Source: Anaerolineae bacterium
GTDB lineage: Bacteria > Chloroflexota > Anaerolineae > Anaerolineales > E44-bin32
Direction: 5' to 3'
Assembly (NCBI GenBank): GCA_030673735.1
Contig: DAOVIK010000070.1
Coordinates: forward strand, 1-7,409
Length of the DNA stretch: 7,409 nt
In this document: piece by piece, positions 1-5,266 of the stretch
How the letters are laid out: the number at the start of each line of letters is the position of its first letter
Numbering within the stretch: the first letter of the stretch is position 1
The notes under the pieces: generated by a model
Told to the model about the DNA's origin: nothing
What the model saw: the letters and a program-made list of their open reading frames with translations, nothing else
Database searches by the model: none
Made by a program: the position numbers and the translations under genes

Positions 1-774
1 AATGTCGCGCGCAAATCCAGCAGCAGTCCGCGAAGCCAAAAAGCTGACAGCGATCGTACAGGCGCCACCCAGCAGCGAGATGAGCAACATCATGCCGCCG
101 GTTCGCATGAGGTAATCTCTCTGGATCTTGGTGGTATCGGCGCCAAGCGGCTCGTATTCTGCCGTGACGGCACCAACCGCCATCTGGTTGATCATGCTTT
201 CGCCCAGGGCGGCGAGGCCCTCGTTCATTGCATCCGTGATGGTCGAACGCATGTCGGCGGGCATCGTTCTCAGCAGGGCGAACACGTCCGTGCCGGCAGG
301 GATTTCTGGTAAGTCGAATCCGAGGCTATCCCCCAATGCTTCGGCTGCGGACGGATCCTCAGCCAATCGCTCAATGCCGGAGACGGCTACAAACGCGCTG
401 CCCATGATCGGATTCAGGGCATCGATTTCGGACTGATCTAAGTCCTTCAAGACATAGATCGGTTCGTCCACAAGCGAGGGATAGTCCTCAAGATATTGGC
501 TTGCGTTGTCTGATGTGGGCTCCACGAGATCATATGCGCTGAGCGTACGATCAGCCTGTTCGCTGCTCATGAAGATGAGCAGCTTGTCCAGTTCACTCTG
601 GCGGATCGCTTCAGGAACGGCATTTTCTACACCGCTCTGTTGGATGCCATTGTTGACAATCCTTGAGAGGTAATCGGGCAGTGCCAGGTCGGCATTGGCC
701 TGGATGAACAACAGCACAATGGCCAGGACGATCAGCAGGGCATAGGGCTTCAAGTACTTGATCAGACGAAGCAT
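1..774 (-). CDS. ABC exporter half-transporter, N-terminal part (runs off left edge)
   Basis: The minus strand is open from the ATG at 774 to the window edge, giving 258 residues with no stop. The start is supported by an AAGGAA ribosome binding site about 12 bases upstream. The protein begins MLRLIKYLKPYALLIVL, a typical cytosolic lead-in and first transmembrane helix (about residues 10-26) of MdlA/MdlB-type fused permease-ATPase exporters. A polar, acidic insert of roughly 160 residues follows. The second helix is at about 208-230, ending in SRTAAGFARDI, which matches the conserved TM2/first coupling-helix region of ABC exporters (ABC_membrane domain). Half-transporters with a long TM1-TM2 insert are known to me from Firmicutes and related phyla, so the insert is probably normal. 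The ATPase domain lies outside the window. The gene sits 27 bp after a MarR gene, and a second half-transporter probably follows, as these usually work as heterodimers. The substrate is unknown; drug or lipid export is inferred from the family and context. Confidence 0.88.
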   Translation of the reverse strand, partial: MLRLIKYLKPYALLIVLAIVLLFIQANADLALPDYLSRIVNNGIQQSGVENAVPEAIRQSELDKLLIFMSSEQADRTLSAYDLVEPTSDNASQYLEDYPSLVDEPIYVLKDLDQSEIDALNPIMGSAFVAVSGIERLAEDPSAAEALGDSLGFDLPEIPAGTDVFALLRTMPADMRSTITDAMNEGLAALGESMINQMAVGAVTAEYEPLGADTTKIQRDYLMRTGGMMLLISLLGGACTIAVSFLASRTAAGFARDI

Positions 775-801
775 ATTGGGTGGGTTCCTTTTCTGGACTG
801 A

Positions 802-1251
802 TTAGTCAGCAGGCTCGGTAAGCTGATTCACTCTGGCGATCAGGATCTTCAATGCCGCCGAGACGGTTTTCTTCTCACTATCGGAAAGGGTTTGGGTTAC
901 ATCGTTCAGCCAGCTCTGGCGCGCTCGTAGGGCCTCTTCGAGAATCCGCTGCCCCTTTTTGGTCAAGACGATTCGCTTGGCGCGCCGGTCGTCGGGATCC
1001 TCGGATCGCAGGACCAGGTCCTGTTTCACCAGGCGTTCAAGCATTTGGCTGGCAGCGGCGCTGCTCACTCCCAGATGCTCGCCAATTTCAGTGACGCCGC
1101 AGCTTCCAAAACGATGGGTATGGAAGAGCGCGCCCAGGTGCGACATTGATAGACCGTTCGCTCTGGCATAGCGCAGAAAGCGCCGCATCGAGTGGTGCAT
1201 GATGCCTTCAATCCATTCTCCCAACATCGAAGCAAACGCGTCGTCCTGCAT
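802..1251 (-). CDS. MarR-family transcriptional regulator
   Basis: This is a 149-residue protein, the usual length for MarR. It has N-terminal dimerisation helices (about 1-35), a winged helix-turn-helix (about 38-100) and C-terminal dimerisation helices (about 103-145). The HTH segment GVTEIGEHLGVSSAAASQML (52-71) contains the recognition helix. The wing carries the family signature DPDDRRAKRIVLT (85-97). A single cysteine at 51 lies at the start of the HTH; whether it senses oxidants is unknown. The ATG at 1251 has a GAGAGGTGA ribosome binding site a few bases upstream. The gene is followed 27 bp later by an ABC exporter half, a common arrangement in which the MarR protein represses its own efflux operon until a ligand binds. 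Assignment to the family is firm; the ligand and operator are not known. Confidence 0.95.
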   Translation of the reverse strand: MQDDAFASMLGEWIEGIMHHSMRRFLRYARANGLSMSHLGALFHTHRFGSCGVTEIGEHLGVSSAAASQMLERLVKQDLVLRSEDPDDRRAKRIVLTKKGQRILEEALRARQSWLNDVTQTLSDSEKKTVSAALKILIARVNQLTEPAD

Positions 1252-1270
1252 GCTTCACCTCTCTAAATAG

Positions 1271-1301
1271 CTAAGCGCGCTGAAGTATAAAGCCTGCTTA
1301 G
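1271..1301. promoter_or_regulatory. Candidate MarR operator (inverted repeats around the -10 box)
   Basis: Arms CTAAGC (1271-1276) and GCTTAG (1296-1301) form an inverted repeat that encloses the -10 box of the MarR promoter. A second short palindrome, AAGC-AG-GCTT read on the minus strand, lies inside the 17-base spacer, and AGCGCGCT lies just downstream of the -10. Binding here would block RNA polymerase. MarR proteins usually bind imperfect palindromes of about 15-20 bp near their own promoter. The location is persuasive, but the exact site is a guess. Confidence 0.45.
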
Positions 1302-1312
1302 GAGTATGTCAA
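1284..1312 (-). promoter_or_regulatory. Sigma-70 promoter of the MarR-ABC exporter operon
   Basis: On the minus strand the -35 box TTGACA (1307-1312) is a perfect consensus. It is followed by a 17-base spacer and the -10 box TATACT (1284-1289), one mismatch from consensus. The predicted start of transcription is near 1277, leaving about 26 bases before the MarR ATG at 1251. Such a strong core promoter fits a repressor-controlled operon. Confidence 0.85.
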
Positions 1313-1362
1313 TGGGGAATGAGGGGGGATTCGATCTGCAGGGAGGTTGTCTCTAGGTATTG

Positions 1363-1379
1363 GGCCGACCGGGACGGCC
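1363..1379 (-). terminator. Weak hairpin after the propeller lipoprotein gene
   Basis: GGCCG (1363-1367) and CGGCC (1375-1379) form a 5-bp GC stem with a 7-base loop. It begins at the stop codon of the propeller gene on the minus strand. There is no run of T after it, so it is a poor intrinsic terminator and may only be a transcript-end hairpin. Confidence 0.3.
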
Positions 1380-3169
1380 TACGGCGCCCAACCCGGAGTA
1401 AAATCATCAGCTTCATTGTTGGTCAAACGAAGGATGATAGCGGAATCTAGGTCTATGACATACAGCTCGTAATTTCCATCACGGTCGGATGTAAAGGCCA
1501 CCTTCGTGCCATCGGGTGACCACACAGGAAAGAAATCATTTGCCGGATGTTCCGTCAGCCGCATCACATTCTTGCCAGCATCGTCCATGACGTATACATC
1601 GTGGTTGTAATCCCGAATCGACGAGAATGCGATGCTTGCTCCGTCGGGCGACCACACCGGCACACTATCAAGCCCAGAGTGCTTGGTGAGATTGACAACT
1701 CCAGACCCATCTGCATTCATCACATATATCTCAGTATTACAGTTAGGATCACAACTATCGGGATTTGTCACGTCGCGATCCGTCTCAAATACAATCCGGC
1801 TGCCGTCCGGCGACCATGAAGGATATTCATCATCAGCGGGATGGTTGGTCAGATTGGTCATGGAAGAGCCGTCAACTGCGGCAATATATATGTCCCAATT
1901 TCCGCTCCGGTCGGAGGCGAACACGATGGTTTCGCCATCGGGAGACCAATCAGGGTCCCAGTCTTTGGCCGGATCGTCGGTCAACTGCATGAGATTAGTT
2001 GCATCAGCATCCATGACATAGATATCCCAGTTGCCAGCATAGATGGAAGAAAATGCGATGCGTGTGCCATCAGGTGACCATTCGGGCGCCCACTCAGATG
2101 TCGCTGTGTGAGTTAGCTGTTCCAGGTTGGTACCATCCGGCTCAATGGCATAGATGTCGTAATTAGTGGGTTCACCGCGCGTGAATGCAATCCGGTCTTC
2201 GGCAGGTGACCATGTCGGGTACCCTCCTGAATTGTCATCAAGAGAAGGAATAGGCATTGAAGTGCCATCGCGACCAATCGTATACAAGTTCATCGCACCA
2301 TCTCGGTTTGATACGAAGGTCAGGCCCGTATTGTCAGGCAGCCATGCTGGCTCGTAATCTTCTGCGGGATCATTGCTCAGATTGACTTGACCAGTCCCAT
2401 CAGCGTTCATGACGTAGATTTCCTGGTCGTCATCTCGGTCAGTGACGAACGCGATCTGTTGTCCGTCAGGTGACCATGCAGGGTCAACATCGTAGGCATC
2501 GTTTGCAGTCAATTGAGCAAGGTTGGATCCGTCGATATCCATCACGTAGATCTCGTTATCACCATCTCGGTCAGATGCAAAAGCAATACTGCTTCCATCA
2601 GGCGACCAGCTTGGGAACCAATCATAAGCTGTGTCATTGGTCAGGCGTGTAATTGAAGCAATCGGATTGTCGGTCTGCCATGAGAGCTCCAGAATGTAGA
2701 TCTCCAAATCACCTTCCCGGTTAGAAGCAATGGCCAGGTGTGTTCCATCGGGCGACCAGGCCGGATGGGCGTCCCAGGATGGATGGCTTGTGAGACATGT
2801 GACGATGCCCGTATCCACATCCATCACGTAGATATCCATGTTCCCATTCTTCTGTGCCATATAGGCGATGCGCGTCCCGTCCGGAGACCATGCCAGGTAC
2901 ATCTGGTCCAAGGAATCGTCGGTCAGTCTTTCCGGGTTTGTACCGTCGGAATCCGATATGAGTATCTCGGCGTCGCCACCAGTATTCGAAACAAAGAGGA
3001 TGCGATCGATGATTGCTGCCGGACGTGGTGTTTCGGTAGGAGTAGGTATAGATGTCGGTGCTGGTGTTGGGGTCGATGTCGGGGTGGTTGTCGCTGCACC
3101 GCACCCCTGCATTAACAATGCCATGCAAATCAGACTTATCAGCTGGACCGGTGGTCCTTTTAAGCTCAT
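1379..3169 (-). CDS. TolB-like twelve-repeat beta-propeller lipoprotein
   Basis: The protein is 596 residues from the chosen ATG at 3169. A hydrophobic signal segment ends in LLMQGC, with the cysteine at residue 23 as the likely lipidation site. A Thr/Pro-rich linker (about 24-54) includes TPTSTPTPAPTSIPTPT. Twelve tandem PD40/WD40-like repeats of about 43 residues run to the C-terminus, most with the pattern IAFxSDRDGxxEIYVMDxDG, then LT, then WSPDG. TolB has one six-bladed propeller, so twelve repeats suggest two.

The frame is open back to 3220, but that ATG has no ribosome binding site and lies in a probable -10 box. The ATG at 3169 has AGGGG about 8 bases upstream; the ATG at 3175 is an alternative. 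The protein is probably anchored outside the cytoplasmic membrane. No Tol-Pal genes are nearby, so a true TolB role is unlikely. Binding of a protein or carbohydrate is possible but unproven. The lipobox is slightly atypical, with Met at -3 and Gln at -2. Confidence 0.88.
   Translation of the reverse strand: MSLKGPPVQLISLICMALLMQGCGAATTTPTSTPTPAPTSIPTPTETPRPAAIIDRILFVSNTGGDAEILISDSDGTNPERLTDDSLDQMYLAWSPDGTRIAYMAQKNGNMDIYVMDVDTGIVTCLTSHPSWDAHPAWSPDGTHLAIASNREGDLEIYILELSWQTDNPIASITRLTNDTAYDWFPSWSPDGSSIAFASDRDGDNEIYVMDIDGSNLAQLTANDAYDVDPAWSPDGQQIAFVTDRDDDQEIYVMNADGTGQVNLSNDPAEDYEPAWLPDNTGLTFVSNRDGAMNLYTIGRDGTSMPIPSLDDNSGGYPTWSPAEDRIAFTRGEPTNYDIYAIEPDGTNLEQLTHTATSEWAPEWSPDGTRIAFSSIYAGNWDIYVMDADATNLMQLTDDPAKDWDPDWSPDGETIVFASDRSGNWDIYIAAVDGSSMTNLTNHPADDEYPSWSPDGSRIVFETDRDVTNPDSCDPNCNTEIYVMNADGSGVVNLTKHSGLDSVPVWSPDGASIAFSSIRDYNHDVYVMDDAGKNVMRLTEHPANDFFPVWSPDGTKVAFTSDRDGNYELYVIDLDSAIILRLTNNEADDFTPGWAP
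1382..3007 (-). repeat. Twelve tandem PD40 propeller repeats (coding)
   Basis: This is the repeat region of the propeller lipoprotein: about 542 residues, or 45 per repeat on average. Nine or more units end in WSPDG. The exceptions are WLPDN (fifth), WSPAE (sixth) and WAP (last). The tenth unit has an insertion of about ten residues with the motif CDPNC. At DNA level the repeats have diverged, although CGTCCGGCGACCA-like variants recur. Confidence 0.85.
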
Positions 3170-3215
3170 CGCCATGCCCCTATTCCGGACGAAGCTGGGT
3201 TTCCTTGGCAAGAGT

Positions 3216-3246
3216 ATCATAGCGCAAGATCAAGCACAATTGTCAT
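3216..3246 (-). promoter_or_regulatory. Possible promoter of the propeller lipoprotein gene
   Basis: On the minus strand, ATGACA (3241-3246, five of six matches to TTGACA) and TATGAT (3216-3221, five of six matches to TATAAT) are separated by 19 bases, which is longer than ideal. The predicted start near 3209 leaves about 40 bases before the ATG at 3169. If correct, the upstream in-frame ATG at 3220 lies within the -10 box and cannot be the start. Confidence 0.4.
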
Positions 3247-3294
3247 GCTGCTTCAACGGATGGCGGTAGCATAATAGCGCCTCTGGATCACTCC

Positions 3295-3315
3295 CGTAGG
3301 AGCCATTCTCCTACG
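3295..3315. repeat. Perfect inverted repeat upstream of the propeller gene
   Basis: CGTAGGAG (3295-3302) and CTCCTACG (3308-3315) pair perfectly over 8 bp with the loop CCATT. No T-run follows on either strand, so it is not a standard terminator. It lies about 50 bp upstream of the possible -35 box of the propeller gene, where an activator or repressor site could sit. Confidence 0.5.
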
Positions 3316-3459
3316 CTCATCCATAGAGAACCTCCTATTGATACTGCCTGGAATGGGGTCGGAGTCTGAAGCCGCTCAATGCGAAGAATGCAATAAGCAA
3401 TCAATGCACAATTCTGATTCCGCTGGCAGGACCTGTGTCCAGTTCCCTAGAAGCCGAAG

Positions 3460-3475
3460 AGCCCCCTGAGGGGCT
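3460..3475 (-). terminator. Second tandem hairpin behind the main terminator
   Basis: AGCCCC (3460-3465) and GGGGCT (3470-3475) form a 6-bp stem with the loop CTGA. It lies directly behind the larger hairpin on the minus strand, followed by CTTCGGCTTC. It looks like a back-up terminator or an RNA 3'-end stabiliser. Confidence 0.5.
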
Positions 3476-3481
3476 AAATAC

Positions 3482-3505
3482 GTGGGCGGCCATCAGGCCG
3501 CCCAC
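3482..3505 (-). terminator. Strong hairpin terminator after the small lipoprotein gene
   Basis: GTGGGCGGCC (3482-3491) and GGCCGCCCAC (3496-3505) form a perfect 10-bp GC-rich stem with a 4-base loop. It lies 29 bases beyond the stop codon of the small lipoprotein gene. On the minus strand it is followed by GTATTTAG, a short and imperfect T-stretch. The stem is symmetric, so it could also affect transcription on the plus strand, though there is no plus-strand gene ending nearby. Confidence 0.7.
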
Positions 3506-3534
3506 ATTTCACTTGGTTATCCTTCTTCAATCGA

Positions 3535-3825
3535 TTACTCTGTCGCCAGGATTATTCCTTGGCACGGCGCCCCACACTTTTCGACCTCATGAAAGATGTC
3601 ATCGATTCTGGGCTCCACAGTGGTGATCATGCTGCCGTCTTCAAGCTCTAGACCAACTTCAAGGCTGTGTAGTTGGTAAACACTCACGACCTCACCGCTG
3701 TTCAGAATTTCGATCGCTTCCTCCCAGGTAACTTCCCGGTTCTGGGGAGTTGCGCTATTTGTACCGCCGCAGCCGGCCAGAAGCAGACCAAGCAGCAAAA
3801 CCATGAACAACCATCGCTTTCTCAT
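3535..3825 (-). CDS. Small lipoprotein with C-terminal CGAPC motif, unknown function
   Basis: The product is 96 residues. The frame is open 20 codons further upstream to 3885, but the ATG at 3825 is preceded by an excellent GGAGGA ribosome binding site and directly begins a lipoprotein signal: MRKRW, a leucine-rich core, then LLAGC with the lipidation cysteine at 19. The mature part is a single small acidic domain (about 31-96) starting VTWEEAIEILNSGEVVSVYQ and predicted alpha-then-beta. It vaguely recalls the small extracytoplasmic domain of FtsH-type proteases (a helix, then strands with an xLEDGxxxTT stretch), but I cannot confirm that. Near the end is CGAPC (84-88), which could form a disulfide or bind a metal. 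I do not recognise a named family. The gene is monocistronic: hairpins follow it, and the thiolase operon diverges upstream. It is likely attached to the outer face of the cytoplasmic membrane. Confidence 0.8.
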   Translation of the reverse strand: MRKRWLFMVLLLGLLLAGCGGTNSATPQNREVTWEEAIEILNSGEVVSVYQLHSLEVGLELEDGSMITTVEPRIDDIFHEVEKCGAPCQGIILATE

Positions 3826-3885
3826 CAGACTTCCTCCATTGCTCTTCATGTTGCGTGGTTCCATCATCGCCCTATAGACGAGCAA

Positions 3886-3906
3886 CTCGGGTCATTGGTT
3901 CCCGAG
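3886..3906. repeat. Inverted repeat in the divergent intergenic region
   Basis: CTCGGG (3886-3891) and CCCGAG (3901-3906) form a perfect 6-bp inverted repeat spaced by 9 bases. It lies between the small lipoprotein gene and the divergent thiolase operon. It could be an operator for either side or chance. I found no convincing promoter for the lipoprotein gene in this region. Confidence 0.3.
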
Positions 3907-4003
3907 CTGAACTTCGCAACCATCAAGGAAGAGCATATAGAAGTATGGTACCTCTATCTGTTCCGTAGCTTACGCATCGCCTTCATCACGCACAGCGCAC
4001 GCT

Positions 4004-4032
4004 TTGGCGCGAGCGCGCATTATGAATACAAT
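4004..4032 (+). promoter_or_regulatory. Likely promoter of the thiolase-DUF35 operon
   Basis: TTGGCG (4004-4009) and TACAAT (4027-4032) are spaced by exactly 17 bases. The -35 box matches consensus at three to four positions and the -10 box at five of six. The predicted start near 4039 leaves a leader of about 64 bases before the ATG at 4103. GC-rich alternating sequence (GCGCGAGCGCGC) fills the spacer and could bind a regulator. No regulator gene is seen beside the operon. Confidence 0.5.
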
Positions 4033-4102
4033 AGGCCGGGTGACAGAGAGAACCGCAGTCAGCCTATATCTATATCCCAGATCCTAGTCAAGGAGCATAT
4101 CT

Positions 4103-5254
4103 ATGAGTGAACGTGTAGCAGTAATTGGGGTGGGGTGGAGCGGCTATCGCCCGGTTTCCCCCGAACTCTCCTACAAGGAGCTGATGTACGAGGCGGCAGT
4201 CAAGGCATACGCCGACGCCGGCGTTGACCCGCGAACCGAAGTTGATAGCTTTGTCAGCGTGGCGGAGGACTTCATCGAAGGCACAAGCATCTTCGATGAG
4301 TACGTCCCGGACCAGCTCGGCGCGGCGTTGAAGCCGGTACACACCATCCCCGGAGATGGATTGCATGGCTTGGCGACAGGTGTGATGCTGGTCAAGACTG
4401 GCCAGGCGCATGTGGTGGCGGTCGAGGCCCACAGCAAGGCGTCCAACGTGCTGTCGCTGCCCGAGATCACAGCCTACGCCCAGGATCCGGTGCTCAACCG
4501 CCCGTTGAAACTCAACAGCGAGTTTATCGCCGGGCTCGAGATGCACCGCTACATGCACGAGACAGGGACCTCGCTTGAGCAATGCGCCGCGGTGGCCGTG
4601 AAGAACAAGCGCAACGCGCTTAACAATCCGCTGGCAGCATACGGCGCGAATTGGATCCTCGACGATGCGTTGAACGGCCCTCAGCTGGCATGGCCGCTGA
4701 TTAAGTCTCAAGCCTCGGATCACGCCGACGGTGCGATTGTGGTGGTCCTTGCATCCGAAACCCGAGCGAAGGTACTCAGCGATCGCCCGGTTTGGGTGTT
4801 AGGCGCCGGCTGGTGCAATGGAGCGCCGTCGTTGGAGAGCCGTGAGTGGGGTACAGTGCCCTACATCACCAAGGCGGCCGACATGGCCTACCGTCAGGCG
4901 GGCATCGACAATCCCAAAGAGGCCATCAAATTCGCCGAGGTTGATGACACCTACGCCTATAAGGAATTGATGCATCTCGAAGCCTTGGGCCTGTGCGGCC
5001 GGGGCGAGGCCGGGTCATTGACCGAGGAAGGCATGACCAAAACTGATGGCAAATTGCCAGTGAACGCCTCCGGAGGCTCGCTGGGTATGGGCCACCTGCT
5101 CGACGCCAGTGGTATGTCGCGAGCGCTCGAAGTAGTGTTGCAGTTGCGCGGCAATGCAGGCGATCGGCAGCTGGCCGAAGTCGATATCGGACTGGCGCAA
5201 TCGTGGCGCGGCGTGCCAACCACGAGCGGCGCAGTCGTCATTCTGGCCAATTAA
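4103..5254 (+). CDS. Thiolase-fold protein lacking the catalytic cysteine (first paralogue)
   Basis: This 383-residue protein has the length of SCP-x-type thiolases. The ATG at 4103 follows an AAGGAG site by 7 bases. Family features include the opening VAVIGVGWSGY, the core AVAVKNKRNALNNP (162-176) and LAWPL, then DHADGAIVVVLA, then PVNASGG (319-325) and QLRGNAGDRQL.

The catalytic residues are altered. Where thiolases have the nucleophilic Cys (CASG), this protein reads PGDGLHG (83-89). The HDxF motif is EVDDTY (279-284), with Asp in place of His. The GHP histidine is kept (H331), but the next residue is Leu. Normal thiolytic or Claisen chemistry through a cysteinyl thioester is therefore unlikely.

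Known cysteine-less relatives include Ltp2, a retro-aldolase that works with a DUF35 partner. The substrate is probably an acyl-CoA, but which one cannot be told. It may be the catalytic partner or a structural partner of the next gene's product. Confidence 0.88.
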   Translation: MSERVAVIGVGWSGYRPVSPELSYKELMYEAAVKAYADAGVDPRTEVDSFVSVAEDFIEGTSIFDEYVPDQLGAALKPVHTIPGDGLHGLATGVMLVKTGQAHVVAVEAHSKASNVLSLPEITAYAQDPVLNRPLKLNSEFIAGLEMHRYMHETGTSLEQCAAVAVKNKRNALNNPLAAYGANWILDDALNGPQLAWPLIKSQASDHADGAIVVVLASETRAKVLSDRPVWVLGAGWCNGAPSLESREWGTVPYITKAADMAYRQAGIDNPKEAIKFAEVDDTYAYKELMHLEALGLCGRGEAGSLTEEGMTKTDGKLPVNASGGSLGMGHLLDASGMSRALEVVLQLRGNAGDRQLAEVDIGLAQSWRGVPTTSGAVVILAN

Positions 5255-5266
5255 GGAGACTATGAC

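Larger units (their letters stand above)
3170..3534. other. Gene-free stretch between the two lipoprotein genes
   Basis: I see no supported gene here. It holds the possible promoter of the propeller gene, the inverted repeat at 3295-3315, and two hairpins at 3460-3505. The part from 3316 to 3459 shows no clear feature beyond AT-richer sequence around 3385-3415 and the string GGGGTCGGAGTC at 3355-3366. Short open frames in this stretch have neither ribosome binding sites nor recognisable protein content. Confidence 0.6.

Noticed and set aside
128..436. Plus-strand open frame opposite the ABC exporter gene
   Set aside because: The minus strand encodes a convincing ABC exporter in this stretch. 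The plus-strand frame is Ser/Ala-rich shadow sequence with no ribosome binding site.
1382..3007. Recurring DNA motif in the propeller gene considered as a CRISPR or intergenic repeat array
   Set aside because: The repetition is in codon frame with a period of about 130 bases and is fully explained by the protein's propeller repeats.
3170..3220. Longer N-terminus of the propeller lipoprotein starting at 3220
   Set aside because: No ribosome binding site precedes 3220, and that ATG lies in a probable -10 box. The start at 3169 gives a normal-length lipoprotein signal with AGGGG upstream.
3355..3366. GGGGTCGGAGTC, resembling a motif I have seen near IS200/Y1-type transposase repeats
   Set aside because: It is a single short occurrence with no transposase, no flanking repeats and no target duplication visible, so chance is the simpler explanation.
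4088..4723. Minus-strand open frame (211 codons) opposite the first thiolase-like gene
   Set aside because: It is a shadow of the coding strand, with arbitrary composition rich in His, Arg and Gln and no domain signature.
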